64,000 nt of DNA from an uncultured Eubacteriales bacterium (GTDB lineage: Bacteria > Bacillota > Clostridia > Lachnospirales > Lachnospiraceae): contig UQYF01000005.1 in the NCBI GenBank assembly GCA_900545175.1, positions 43,430-107,429 of the forward strand. The letters are read 5' to 3'. The notes below the pieces were generated by a model. It saw only the letters and a list, made by a program, of their open reading frames with translations. It made no database searches and was not told the origin of the DNA. Below are positions 36,067 through 45,410 of the stretch, piece after piece. Position 1 is the first letter of the stretch, and every line of letters begins with the position of its first letter. Position numbers and translations under genes: made by a program.

Positions 36067-37686
36067 GTGGAAAAAAAGAGCAGGATTAATTGCAGATTCG
36101 GCTGGCGCTTTCTTAGTCTTATGCTTGTATTGATTCTATGCATGGGATGCCTTGCAGCGTGCAGTAATAATGGCTATAAGTATGAGCAGAAGCTGAACAT
36201 TGTCGATGACAATTATAGGAATTATTATGAGATATTTGTCTATTCATTTTATGATTCGGACGGTGATGGAACAGGCGATTTGAACGGTGTTACACAGAAG
36301 CTTGACTACATACAGGATATGGGGTTTAATGGTATATGGCTTATGCCGATAATGCCGTCGGACACATACCACAAGTATGATGTGAAGAACTATTGTGAAA
36401 TTGATCCTAAGTATGGAACGATTGACGATTTTAAGAATCTTGTCGGTGAGGCTCATAAGAGAGGCATAAATGTAGTTATCGATATGGTAATTAACCACAC
36501 CTCCTCAAGCCATAAATGGTTTATTGATGCATGCTCATATCTTAGAACGCTTGACAAGGATAAGGAGCCGGAGGCGGCAGAATGTCCTTATGTGGAGTAC
36601 TACCACTTCTCCAGAGAGAAGGTCAGTGATACCTATTACAGGGTGAGCGGCACGGACTGGTTCTATGAGGGCTCCTTCTGGTCGGAGATGCCGGATCTGA
36701 ATCTGGCGTGTGAGCCTCTGATAGAGGAGCTGTACAATACTGCTGATTTCTGGCTGGATATGGGAGTGGACGGTTTCAGAATGGACGCAGCAATGCACTT
36801 TGAGGAGAATCAGCCAGAGTTCAATGAGCAGGTTCTGAACGGATTGTATGAACACTGCCGTGAAAAGAATCCTGATTTCTATATGGTGTCTGAGGTATGG
36901 GCAGGTTTCAGCACCGTAAGGGACTATTATGCGAGCAGGACACCTAGCATGTTCAATTTCGATGCGGGAAATAATGAGGGAAAGCTTATAAAGACTGCCA
37001 GAGGAGCACTCAAGGCGGCGGCATTAGCCGGCGCAATGGTGAGATACCAGAATGAATTCTCACAGATTAATCCTGATTATATTGATGCGCCGTTTCTGAC
37101 TAACCATGACATGGGAAGAGTTTCCAATGCTCTTATGAATGATGAGAATGATATCAAGATGGCAGGAGGTCTTCTCATGATGATGAGCGGAAGTCCGTTT
37201 GTCTATTATGGTGAGGAGATAGGAATGGCAAGCTTAGGATCTAAGGATGAGAACAAGAGACTTCCTATGATATGGTCATCGGATGCATCTGTAAAAGGAA
37301 TGACAGCAGGTCCTGCCGATGCTGATGAAGGAATTACATCGGCATTTGAAGCTGTAGATAAACAGCTTAAGGATAAGAATTCAATACTTAATTATTATAA
37401 GAGGGCACTGAGGCTAAGAAATGAGAACCCTGAGATTGCAAGAGGAGTTATAGAGCTTGTGGACAGTCTGTGTGACGGAAATCAGGCAGCTATAACAAAG
37501 AGTTATAATGGAAGCACAATAGGAATCGTATATAATACATCAGATGATGAGATAAGTGTCAATATTGCAGGAACAGTGCTTTCGGATATGGGAATCCGTG
37601 GGTATCTTACACTTAATAATGAGAAGATTACATTAAAGGACGGTATTCTTGTGATGCCGTCACAGTCGATATGTATTCTTAAATAG
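36067..37686 (+). CDS. Surface lipoprotein alpha-amylase, GH13
   Basis: 539 residues; GTG start with SD AAGAGG at 36055-36060. A long signal peptide ends in a LAAC lipobox (C32), so the enzyme is membrane-anchored outside. The GH13 barrel starts about residue 55 with NYYEIFVYSFYDSDGDGTGDL. Catalytic residues: nucleophile D240 (GFRMDAAMHF), acid/base E276 (MVSEVWAG) and D348 (TNHDMGRV). A calcium-type DSDGDGTGDL motif is present. A C-terminal beta-domain is present and no extra carbohydrate-binding module is seen. It would cut starch-type glucans at the cell surface for the transporter just upstream. Confidence 0.92.
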   Translation: MEKKSRINCRFGWRFLSLMLVLILCMGCLAACSNNGYKYEQKLNIVDDNYRNYYEIFVYSFYDSDGDGTGDLNGVTQKLDYIQDMGFNGIWLMPIMPSDTYHKYDVKNYCEIDPKYGTIDDFKNLVGEAHKRGINVVIDMVINHTSSSHKWFIDACSYLRTLDKDKEPEAAECPYVEYYHFSREKVSDTYYRVSGTDWFYEGSFWSEMPDLNLACEPLIEELYNTADFWLDMGVDGFRMDAAMHFEENQPEFNEQVLNGLYEHCREKNPDFYMVSEVWAGFSTVRDYYASRTPSMFNFDAGNNEGKLIKTARGALKAAALAGAMVRYQNEFSQINPDYIDAPFLTNHDMGRVSNALMNDENDIKMAGGLLMMMSGSPFVYYGEEIGMASLGSKDENKRLPMIWSSDASVKGMTAGPADADEGITSAFEAVDKQLKDKNSILNYYKRALRLRNENPEIARGVIELVDSLCDGNQAAITKSYNGSTIGIVYNTSDDEISVNIAGTVLSDMGIRGYLTLNNEKITLKDGILVMPSQSICILK

Positions 37687-37774
37687 AGTTAAAACAGAAT
37701 GGTTCCGGATATGCATAAGCTATGCTGTGCACAATATTCCGGGATACATCCGAAGTATGATAAGGAGGCAGATT

Positions 37775-39256
37775 ATGAGACAGGTAGGTATGCTTATGCC
37801 TGTTGCTTCCCTTCCGGGAAGACATGGTATAGGTGATTTTGGAAAGGAAAGTTATCATTTTGTTGATTTGCTTAAGGAGGCAAAGGCAGCTATATGGCAG
37901 ATGCTTCCGTTAAATCCCCTTGGATATGGCAATTCGCCGTATCAGCCATATTCTTCATGTGCCGGGGATGAGATTTATATAAGTCTTGATAAGCTGTGCG
38001 AGGAGGGGCTTTTAAAGAGAGTACCTGATTTTCACGCTAATGCGTCACATATTGACTATCAGGCTGTCAGGGCTTTTAAGGGAAAGTATCTTAGAAAAGC
38101 TTTTGAGAAATTTAAGCCTGATGCTGGGTACAGGAAATTCATAAAAATGGAATGGGTATATAATTATGCTGTATTCCTAACATTAAAAAAGCAGAATAAT
38201 CTTGTGGCATGGAATGAGTGGCCGATTAAGCAGCAGAACTGGATAAAGGATCACGAATATGACCTCACACCGCTTAAGGAGGACATCGAGTACGAAATGT
38301 TCGTCCAGTATGAATTCTATAAGCAGTGGATGGAGCTTAAAAAATATGCCAACAAAAAAGGAATAAAGGTTATGGGAGATATTCCGATATATGTTGGAAT
38401 AGATTCGCTTGATGTGTGGTCAGGTCAGGAGAACTTTCTTCTCGGAGCTGACGGAAAGCCGACATTTATCGCAGGAGTACCACCTGATTATTTCAGTGCG
38501 ACAGGTCAAAGATGGGGAAATCCAATATATGACTGGGACTATATGGAAAAAGATGGCTTTAGGTTCTGGTTAAATAGACTTGATTACAGCAGTAAGCTCT
38601 TTGATATCATAAGAATAGACCATTTCAGGGCATTCGACAGCTATTGGAAAATTCCGGCAGAATGTGAGACTGCGGTTGACGGAGAGTGGAATTACGCTCC
38701 GGGTTATAAGCTTTTTGATACTATATTCAAGGAGATGCCGGATATCAATATCATTGTTGAGGATTTGGGTGATTTAAGACCTGAGGTATTGGAGTTAAGA
38801 GACCATTACGGCTTTAAGGGAATGAGAATCGTACAGTTTTGTTTTACAGAAAATGATGTGGCTGACGGTGAATATACAGATACTCATAATCTTGTTTTGT
38901 ACACAGGAACACACGACAACGATACGATAAATGGCTGGTATAAGAGCCTTTCAAGAAAAGAGCAGAACCGGACAAGAAAATTCTTAGACAAAGCGGGAAT
39001 ACCTGATGGCCCGGTTTCATGGAGAATGGTTTCGTTTACTCTTTCACAGGACTGCTATATGGCAATACTTCCTTACCAGGATGTATGTGATTTAGGAGCG
39101 AAGACAAGGCTTAATCTTCCGGGAACGCTCGGTTCGCCTAACTGGGAGTGGAAAGCGAAGAAGCTTGATGATTTAGCAGCGAGGACAGAAGCGTTTGCGG
39201 CACTTGTAAAGCATCCTGTGAAGCGTCCTTCGCATAAGAATAAAAAGCAGGCATAG
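37775..39256 (+). CDS. malQ: 4-alpha-glucanotransferase (amylomaltase), GH77
   Basis: 493 residues from the ATG at 37775 with SD AAGGAGG (37762-37768); the frame is open 16 codons further upstream. GH77 marks: N-terminal LPGRHGIGDFG, PLGYGNSPYQPYSS, nucleophile D282 (IRIDHFRAFDSYW), E329 (VEDLGDL) and D381 (GTHDNDTINGW). It has no signal peptide. In the cytosol it disproportionates imported maltodextrins. The C-terminus is Lys-rich. Its downstream hairpin (39303-39345) overlaps the SD of the next gene. Confidence 0.95.
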   Translation: MRQVGMLMPVASLPGRHGIGDFGKESYHFVDLLKEAKAAIWQMLPLNPLGYGNSPYQPYSSCAGDEIYISLDKLCEEGLLKRVPDFHANASHIDYQAVRAFKGKYLRKAFEKFKPDAGYRKFIKMEWVYNYAVFLTLKKQNNLVAWNEWPIKQQNWIKDHEYDLTPLKEDIEYEMFVQYEFYKQWMELKKYANKKGIKVMGDIPIYVGIDSLDVWSGQENFLLGADGKPTFIAGVPPDYFSATGQRWGNPIYDWDYMEKDGFRFWLNRLDYSSKLFDIIRIDHFRAFDSYWKIPAECETAVDGEWNYAPGYKLFDTIFKEMPDINIIVEDLGDLRPEVLELRDHYGFKGMRIVQFCFTENDVADGEYTDTHNLVLYTGTHDNDTINGWYKSLSRKEQNRTRKFLDKAGIPDGPVSWRMVSFTLSQDCYMAILPYQDVCDLGAKTRLNLPGTLGSPNWEWKAKKLDDLAARTEAFAALVKHPVKRPSHKNKKQA

Positions 39257-39302
39257 TATTACATAAGAAAAATAGCGCAGATTGTTGTTATGACGTTAAA
39301 AG

Positions 39303-39345
39303 AACCTTCATATACTTTTAGAAGTAAAGTATATGGAGGTTTTTT
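39303..39345 (+). terminator. Terminator-like hairpin containing the next gene's SD
   Basis: AACCTTCATATACTTT (39303-39318) pairs with AAAGTATATGGAGGTT (39326-39341), one G-T wobble, then TTTT. The right arm carries GGAGG, the SD of the GTG start at 39346, so RNA folded this way cannot initiate translation and may terminate. Confidence 0.75.
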
Positions 39346-39699
39346 GTGGGCAAAATTATACAGGTGTTAAAGATTGCAGCGGCTGCAGTTGTCGTTTCGA
39401 TAATATTATTGCTGCTCGGAGCTTTTATTTCATATAAGCTGCGGCTGTCGGACGCACAGATATCACTCTTTGCGGCTGCGATATATGCAGTGGGAGCGTT
39501 CATAGCCGGGTTTGGGACAGGGCGGCTGAAAAAAGAAAAGCGCCTGCTGTGGGGGCTGTGTGCCGGAGTGTTATACTTTTGTGTTATTCTTCTTGTGTCG
39601 ATTGTCTCGGGAATGGGACTGCGCTTAGATGCAGGCAGGCTTATAAAATGTGTGATAATCTGTCTCGCATCAGGAGCTGCTGGTGGAATTATCGGATAG
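39346..39699 (+). CDS. TIGR04086 family small membrane protein
   Basis: 117 residues; GTG start, SD GGAGG at 39335-39339. Four hydrophobic segments (about 8-28, 38-60, 68-90, 98-117) with Gly-rich packing (GAFIAGFGTGR) match the TIGR04086/YrzE-type family of Firmicutes. Function unknown. The SD lies in a terminator-like hairpin, so expression may need the hairpin to be opened or may come from a start site inside it. The stop is followed by a promoter on the same strand. Confidence 0.78.
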   Translation: MGKIIQVLKIAAAAVVVSIILLLLGAFISYKLRLSDAQISLFAAAIYAVGAFIAGFGTGRLKKEKRLLWGLCAGVLYFCVILLVSIVSGMGLRLDAGRLIKCVIICLASGAAGGIIG

Positions 39700-39715
39700 A
39701 AAAATAAAAAAACTA

Positions 39716-39744
39716 TTGACAAATTCAATAAGTTAGATTATAAT
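39716..39744 (+). promoter_or_regulatory. Consensus sigma-A promoter without an adjacent ORF
   Basis: TTGACA (39716-39721), exactly 17 bp, TATAAT (39739-39744): a perfect consensus. The predicted start is near 39751. Confidence 0.88.
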
Positions 39745-39750
39745 ACATAT

Positions 39751-39830
39751 TGTTAGTGATAACTAACCACGTACATAACATACATAATTCTTCTAAAAAT
39801 GGCAGGGAATAGGGCACCCTGCCATTTTGC
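39751..39830 (+). ncRNA. Candidate ~75-nt RNA (promoter to terminator, no ORF)
   Basis: Starting at the consensus promoter, transcription meets the hairpin AATGGCAGGG/CCCTGCCATT (39798-39826) followed by TTTTGC. No ORF with a start codon and SD fits in between. It is either a small RNA, an attenuated leader for dnaG (start 200 bp further on), or a relic of a lost gene. The T-run is short, so termination may be partial. Confidence 0.5.
39752..39767. promoter_or_regulatory. Operator-like palindrome GTTAGT-GATA-ACTAAC
   Basis: Perfect 6-bp inverted repeat at the predicted transcription start, ideally placed for a repressor. The ACTAAC half-site also makes up the TAACTAACA array at 11443-11497. 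Confidence 0.65.
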
Positions 39831-40024
39831 TGTTAATCAATAGGAATCAGATAATCATCAATTAATATATCAATGTATTCACACACAAATAATGCTTGAA
39901 AAAAATAAAAAATAAAAAAGGATTTTTTGTTTTGGACAAAGTATATAGAAATAGAGGCTGTTTTTGGGAAAGGAAATACAGCCGGTATAAATAATCCGCA
40001 ATATAAGGAGCTTGGAGAAGAAAA
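39831..40024 (+). other. AT-rich leader before dnaG
   Basis: No ORF or clear promoter. SD GGAG at 40014-40017 precedes the TTG start of dnaG by 7 nt. Confidence 0.5.
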
Positions 40025-41842
40025 TTGATCTATTCGGATGATATTATTGAGGAGGTCAGAGGGCGAAGTGACATTGTAGATGTCATATCGGGGTATGTCA
40101 GGCTGACCAGAAAGGGAAGTTCATATTTTGGACTTTGCCCTTTTCATAATGAAAAGTCACCTTCATTTTCTGTGTCGGGTTCAAAACAGATGTTTTATTG
40201 TTTTGGCTGCGGTGAGGGAGGAAATGTATTTTCATTTATAATGAAATATGAGAATTATACTTTTCCGGAAGCAGTGAAGATGTTAGCGGACAGAGCAGGT
40301 GTACAGCTTCCGGAAGTCTCAATGTCACCGGAGGAGAGAAAGCAGCAGGATATCAAGTCTCAGCTCTACGATATCAATAAGGAAGCTGCCATGTTCTATT
40401 ACAGAATGCTCAAATCTCCCGGTGGTAAGAGAGCATATGAATATTTTAAGGATAAACGTATGCTCACGGATGAGACTATAGTGCATTTCGGGTTAGGAGC
40501 GTCAGGCACATATAAAGATGAACTGTACCGCTATATGAAAAGTAGAGGCTACAGTGATGAACTGCTAAGAGAGACGGGTCTTTTTATTTACAATGAAAAA
40601 GAAGTAAGAGACAGGTTCTTTAACAGGGCAATGTTTCCGATTATGAATCAGGCTAATAAAGTCATAGGCTTCGGCGGGAGAGTCATGGGAGATGGGGAAC
40701 CTAAATATCTCAATTCTCCGGAGACTAAGATATTTGACAAGAGCAGAAATCTGTTCGGTCTTAATCTGGCACGAAGCTCAAGAAAGAAGAACATGATAAT
40801 CTGTGAAGGCTATATGGATGTCATAGCTATGCATCAGGCGGGCTTTGATCAGGCTGTAGCTTCACTCGGAACAGCTCTTACTACCGGACATGCGTCTCTT
40901 ATGAAGAGATATACGAATGATGTTTTGGTATGCTATGACAGTGACGGAGCCGGAACTAAGGCCGCGATAAGAGCTATAGGGATGTTAAGGGGAGCCGGCT
41001 TGAGAACTAAAGTCATCGATATGAAGCCATACAAGGATCCTGATGAGTTTATCAAAAATCTGGGTGCACAGGCATTTCAGGAGAGGATTGACAATGCTAA
41101 GAACAGCTTTATGTTCGAGCTGTCAGTGCTTGAAAGAGAGTACGAGCTTGGTGACCCTGATGGAAGAACGGCATTTTTAAATGAAGCGGCTAAGAAGTTG
41201 GTTGATTTTTCTGATGAAGTAGAGAGAAATAACTATATTGCAACAGTTGCATCTGAATATCATATAAGTGTTGACAGCCTCACGAGACTTGTTGGAAAAT
41301 GGGCGGCACATGAGCTTGCAGCGGGAAAAAGAGATAACAGAAATGATTATAACAGCGCTGAGAAACAGGCTGCGGCTTTTGGCGGTGAGAACAGGAGCCG
41401 TGTAAAGGCATCCGGCGTGTCAGAGAAAGACGACGGAATAAAGAAGGCACAGAGACTGCTTCTTACATGGCTAATTGAGGAGCCGAAGTTATATGTACCT
41501 GTGTCTAAGCATGTGAGACCTGATGATTTTACTGAGGAGTTATACTATAAGGTAGCACTTATTTTGTTCGACCAGTTTGAAAAAGGAGAGCTTAATCCCG
41601 CAAAAATAATATCGAGCTTTACAGAGGAGGAGAGCCACAGGGAGGTTGCAAGGCTGTTTAATACCGAGCTTCCGGGTGACTTAGAAATGCGGGATAAAAA
41701 TAAGGCGCTTGATGATATCGTGAAAAGGATTGTTACTAACAGCCTTGACATTAAATCAAAGAATGTGCGTGATATCAGCGAGCTGCAACAGATAAAGCAG
41801 AAGCAGAGTGCGGTAAATACATTGCATATTTCATTGAACTAA
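40025..41842 (+). CDS. dnaG: DNA primase
   Basis: 605 residues from a TTG start, set by GGAG 7 nt upstream and by alignment with the usual DnaG N-terminus (ETIEEVRGRSDIVDVIS-like). The CHC2 zinc finger (CPFHNEKSPSF .. CFGCGEGG) is at about residues 38-65; the TOPRIM core (about 255-340) has CEGYMDVI and CYDSDGAG. The C-terminal helicase-binding domain (~475-605) follows a linker. Makes replication primers. First gene of the conserved dnaG-rpoD-trmK cluster; rpoD begins 33 bp after it. Confidence 0.97.
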   Translation: MIYSDDIIEEVRGRSDIVDVISGYVRLTRKGSSYFGLCPFHNEKSPSFSVSGSKQMFYCFGCGEGGNVFSFIMKYENYTFPEAVKMLADRAGVQLPEVSMSPEERKQQDIKSQLYDINKEAAMFYYRMLKSPGGKRAYEYFKDKRMLTDETIVHFGLGASGTYKDELYRYMKSRGYSDELLRETGLFIYNEKEVRDRFFNRAMFPIMNQANKVIGFGGRVMGDGEPKYLNSPETKIFDKSRNLFGLNLARSSRKKNMIICEGYMDVIAMHQAGFDQAVASLGTALTTGHASLMKRYTNDVLVCYDSDGAGTKAAIRAIGMLRGAGLRTKVIDMKPYKDPDEFIKNLGAQAFQERIDNAKNSFMFELSVLEREYELGDPDGRTAFLNEAAKKLVDFSDEVERNNYIATVASEYHISVDSLTRLVGKWAAHELAAGKRDNRNDYNSAEKQAAAFGGENRSRVKASGVSEKDDGIKKAQRLLLTWLIEEPKLYVPVSKHVRPDDFTEELYYKVALILFDQFEKGELNPAKIISSFTEEESHREVARLFNTELPGDLEMRDKNKALDDIVKRIVTNSLDIKSKNVRDISELQQIKQKQSAVNTLHISLN

Positions 41843-41875
41843 GGGAAAAATAAGATTAATTATGGAAGGACGGAC

Positions 41876-42988
41876 ATGACCATGGATGAGAACATGTTGA
41901 AATTTGATGAAAAATTAAAGGAACTTCTTGCTGCCGCAAAGAAAAAGAAAAACACGCTTGATTATCAGGAGATTATGGATGCATTTGCAGAGATAGACCT
42001 TGATCCTGATAAGATGGACAAGATTTTTGATTTCCTTGAGGCAAGCAATATCGATATTATCCGTACAACGGATGATGATATAGATGATGAGCCGATTCTG
42101 CTTGACGATGATGACGATATCGATATAGAGAAGATTGATTTATCTATACCTGAGGGAGTCAGCATTGAAGACCCTGTCAGAATGTACTTAAAGGAGATTG
42201 GTAAAGTGCCGCTTCTTTCTGCCGAGGAGGAGATTGAGCTTGCAAAGAGAATGGAGAATGGCGACCAGAATGCCAAGAAGAGACTTGCTGAGGCCAACCT
42301 TCGTCTTGTTGTAAGTATTGCAAAGAGATATGTAGGAAGGGGCATGCTTTTCCTCGACCTTATTCAGGAAGGTAATTTAGGTCTTATAAAGGCTGTTGAA
42401 AAATTTGATTATCGTAAAGGCTACAAGTTCTCGACATATGCTACATGGTGGATTCGTCAGGCTATAACAAGAGCTATTGCAGATCAGGCGAGAACAATCA
42501 GAATACCGGTTCATATGGTTGAGACGATCAATAAGCTTATTCGCGTGTCAAGACAGCTCTTACAGGAGCTTGGCAGAGAGCCGTCACCTGAAGAGATAGC
42601 AGCAGAGATGGATATGCCTGTTGAGAGAGTAAGAGAGATTTTAAAGATTTCCCAGGAGCCTGTTTCAATGGAGACACCTATCGGTGAGGAGGAAGACAGC
42701 CATCTTGGTGATTTCATTGAGGATGACAATGTTCCGGCTCCTGCTGAGGCAGCAGCATTTACGCTTCTTAAGGAACAGCTCGATGAAGTGCTTTCAACAC
42801 TCACAGACCGTGAGCAGAAGGTATTAAGACTCAGATTCGGTCTTGAGGACGGAAGAGCGAGAACCCTTGAAGAGGTAGGAAAAGAGTTCAAGGTAACAAG
42901 GGAGCGTATCAGACAGATAGAGGCAAAGGCTCTAAGAAAGCTTCGTCACCCAAGCAGAAGCCGCAAGCTTAAGGACTATCTTGACTAA
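41876..42988 (+). CDS. rpoD: Housekeeping sigma factor (RpoD/SigA)
   Basis: 370 residues; GGAAGG 6 nt before the ATG. A short region-1.1-like domain (1-75) is followed by an acidic stretch of D/E (about 64-85). Then come region 1.2 ([11 protein letters not shown]), region 2 ([48 protein letters not shown]), region 3 and region 4 HTH ([24 protein letters not shown]). The intact 2.4 and 4.2 helices fit the TTGACA/TATAAT promoters seen here. Its stop overlaps the trmK start. Confidence 0.97.
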   Translation: MTMDENMLKFDEKLKELLAAAKKKKNTLDYQEIMDAFAEIDLDPDKMDKIFDFLEASNIDIIRTTDDDIDDEPILLDDDDDIDIEKIDLSIPEGVSIEDPVRMYLKEIGKVPLLSAEEEIELAKRMENGDQNAKKRLAEANLRLVVSIAKRYVGRGMLFLDLIQEGNLGLIKAVEKFDYRKGYKFSTYATWWIRQAITRAIADQARTIRIPVHMVETINKLIRVSRQLLQELGREPSPEEIAAEMDMPVERVREILKISQEPVSMETPIGEEEDSHLGDFIEDDNVPAPAEAAAFTLLKEQLDEVLSTLTDREQKVLRLRFGLEDGRARTLEEVGKEFKVTRERIRQIEAKALRKLRHPSRSRKLKDYLD

Positions 42989-43737
42989 TGGAAAAATTTA
43001 AAAGTCCTGTCAGGATGTCCATGAGACTACATAAGGTAGCCGATATGATAACACCGGGGCTTACAGTCGCCGATATCGGGACAGATCATGGATATATTCC
43101 GATATATCAGGTTCTGACAGGCGGTTCGGATTATGCATATGCATGTGATGTAGCTGAAGGACCGCTAGGAAGAGCGAAAGACAATGTAAGCTTGTATAAT
43201 GTGGGTGACAGAGTGCAGACTGTGTTGTCAGACGGCCTTAAGGGGCTTATAGGAATCACACAGCACAAGCCGGAGTCGATAGTCATTGCAGGAATGGGCG
43301 GAACATTAATATGCCGCATATTAAATGAGGGAGCCGTTGTGGCAGAACAGGCAAAGGAGCTTGTATTGTCGCCACATTCCGAGTGGTATGAAGTCAGATG
43401 TTTTCTGATGGATAAAGGCTATGAGATTATCGACGAGGATATGCTTAAGGAAGACGGAAAATACTATGTGATAATAAAGGCTGTTCCTGTATGCAGAACC
43501 GATTCAGATATACACGATGTAGATTATGATGAAGATGAACTGCACTACGGAGCGGCACTTATAAAGAAAAAACATCCGGTTCTTGTGGAGTTTATCCACA
43601 AGGAATTAGATACATGTTCTAAGATAAAGCATAACCTTATTGAAAACGGCGGCAGTACATCGTTAGAAAAGCTTGCTGTGTTTGAAAATAAGGAGAATAG
43701 TCTCAGGAGAGTATTAGACAGAATAATGGAGGTATAA
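42988..43737 (+). CDS. trmK: tRNA (adenine22-N1)-methyltransferase
   Basis: 249 residues. Rossmann-type methyltransferase with VADIGTDHGYIPIY (AdoMet-binding loop), CDVAEGPLGRA and the IAGMGGTLI motif typical of TrmK, followed by a coiled-coil C-terminal helical part. It methylates N1 of A22 in some tRNAs. The ATG overlaps the rpoD stop (TAATG), the standard Firmicute arrangement. The expected Nif3-like partner (DUF34) is absent; a nucleoside kinase follows instead. Confidence 0.92.
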   Translation: MEKFKSPVRMSMRLHKVADMITPGLTVADIGTDHGYIPIYQVLTGGSDYAYACDVAEGPLGRAKDNVSLYNVGDRVQTVLSDGLKGLIGITQHKPESIVIAGMGGTLICRILNEGAVVAEQAKELVLSPHSEWYEVRCFLMDKGYEIIDEDMLKEDGKYYVIIKAVPVCRTDSDIHDVDYDEDELHYGAALIKKKHPVLVEFIHKELDTCSKIKHNLIENGGSTSLEKLAVFENKENSLRRVLDRIMEV

Positions 43738-43740
43738 TGT

Positions 43741-45348
43741 ATGAATCTTATGGAGGCAGCATTAGAAGCACAGAGCAGATATCCGCATAAGATTGTGCTT
43801 GCAAGAGCGGATGGCAAGCTCTGTGAGCTTTCTGACAATATATTTGTTGAAGATACACGTAATTATGAGTGGGTGACAACAGCTGATACGTCAGGAATGC
43901 AGACATACAGAAGAAGTGTCACATTGCTCATGTTAAAGGCTGTAAGGGATGTGTATGGCAGGGAAGTGAAGGTATGTGTTGAGTACTCGTTAAGCCGTGG
44001 CTATTATTGCAGCGTGTCAGGAAATGTAAAGGTTGACAGTGTATTTATAGAAAAAGTGTCAGAGAGAATGAGAGAGCTTGTGGACAGAGCTCTTCCTTTT
44101 ACAAAATTTACAGTAGGTCTGGATGAGGCTATAAGAATATTCCATGAGGAAGAGATGTATGACAAGGAGAAGCTTTTCAGATACCGCCGTGCATCGAGGG
44201 TCAATCTCTATGAGCTTGATGGCTACAGGGATTATTTCTATGGATATATGGTTCCGGATACAAGCTATCTTACAGTGTGGGAATTGTTCTTATATGATAA
44301 GGGCTTCGTTTTGCAGCTTCCTGAGAAGAATGCACCGGAAGAGCTTCCGGAATTTAATCCGCAGAATAAGCTTTTTCATGTCCTTGATGAGTCGACTAAG
44401 TTGGCAGCTAAGCTCGGTATAGCAAATGTTGGAGATTTGAATGATGCTGTGGCAAGCGGTGAGATTAATGAGCTGATTCTGGTGCAGGAGGCGCTGCAGG
44501 AGAAGAATATCGCAGATATTGCTGAGGATATTGCATCAAGACCTGAAGTGAAATTCGTGATGATAGCGGGACCATCGTCGTCAGGAAAGACGACATTTTC
44601 GCACAGGCTGTCGATACAGCTTAGAACCCAGGGGTTAAGACCGCATCCTATAGGACTCGATGATTATTTTGTCAACAGAGAGAATACACCTAAGGATGAG
44701 GATGGAAATTATAATTTTGAATGCCTTGAAGCGATTGATGTAGAGCAGTTTAACAGCGATATGACAAGGCTTCTTGCCGGCGAGGAGGTTGAACTTCCGA
44801 CATTCAATTTTAAAACCGGGCGCAGGGAGTACAAAGGAAATATTAAGAAATTAGGACCTGATGACATTCTTGTGATAGAGGGTATTCACGGACTTAATGA
44901 TAAGCTTTCACATTCACTTGATAAGAAAAATAAGTACAAGATATATATAAGTGCACTGACTCAGCTTAATGTTGATGAGCATAACAGAATACCTACCACA
45001 GACGGCAGACTGATAAGGCGTATGGTCAGAGATGCCAGAACAAGAGGCACGAATGCAAAAGGAACCATTGCAATGTGGGATTCTGTAAGGAAAGGTGAGG
45101 AGAAGAATATTTTTCCTTATCAGGAGACAGCAGATGCGATGTTCAATTCGGCAATGTTATATGAGCTGGCAGTGTTAAAGCCATATGCTGAGCCGGCACT
45201 TTTTGGCATAAGACCGGGAGAGCCGGAGTATGAGGAGGCAAAGAGACTGCTTAAATTCCTTGACTATTTTCTCACAGTCGGTAGCGAAGAGCTTCCGAAA
45301 AATTCAATTATCAGGGAGTTTGTAGGAGGAAGCTGCTTTAAAGTATAA
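43741..45348 (+). CDS. Nucleoside (uridine-type) kinase with ThrRS-like N-domain
   Basis: 535 residues starting 3 bp after trmK. The N-terminal ~250 residues resemble the editing/second-additional domain of threonyl-tRNA synthetase. The C-terminal ~270 form a uridine-kinase-like P-loop domain: Walker A AGPSSSGKTTF (about 279), GLDDYFVNR (substrate Asp), IEGIHGLND, and RLIRRMVRDARTRG. Such fusions are widespread in Firmicutes and annotated as nucleoside kinases; the N-domain's role is unclear. Last protein gene before the RNase P RNA. Confidence 0.87.
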   Translation: MNLMEAALEAQSRYPHKIVLARADGKLCELSDNIFVEDTRNYEWVTTADTSGMQTYRRSVTLLMLKAVRDVYGREVKVCVEYSLSRGYYCSVSGNVKVDSVFIEKVSERMRELVDRALPFTKFTVGLDEAIRIFHEEEMYDKEKLFRYRRASRVNLYELDGYRDYFYGYMVPDTSYLTVWELFLYDKGFVLQLPEKNAPEELPEFNPQNKLFHVLDESTKLAAKLGIANVGDLNDAVASGEINELILVQEALQEKNIADIAEDIASRPEVKFVMIAGPSSSGKTTFSHRLSIQLRTQGLRPHPIGLDDYFVNRENTPKDEDGNYNFECLEAIDVEQFNSDMTRLLAGEEVELPTFNFKTGRREYKGNIKKLGPDDILVIEGIHGLNDKLSHSLDKKNKYKIYISALTQLNVDEHNRIPTTDGRLIRRMVRDARTRGTNAKGTIAMWDSVRKGEEKNIFPYQETADAMFNSAMLYELAVLKPYAEPALFGIRPGEPEYEEAKRLLKFLDYFLTVGSEELPKNSIIREFVGGSCFKV

Positions 45349-45377
45349 AAAAATATAGACAAAACAGATGAATTTTG

Positions 45378-45406
45378 TTTACTTTTTGGCTAAGAAATGT
45401 TAAAAT
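45378..45406 (+). promoter_or_regulatory. Promoter of RNase P RNA
   Basis: TTTACT (45378-45383), 17 bp, TAAAAT (45401-45406). The predicted start near 45412 equals the first base of helix P1. Confidence 0.7.
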
Positions 45407-45410
45407 AATG

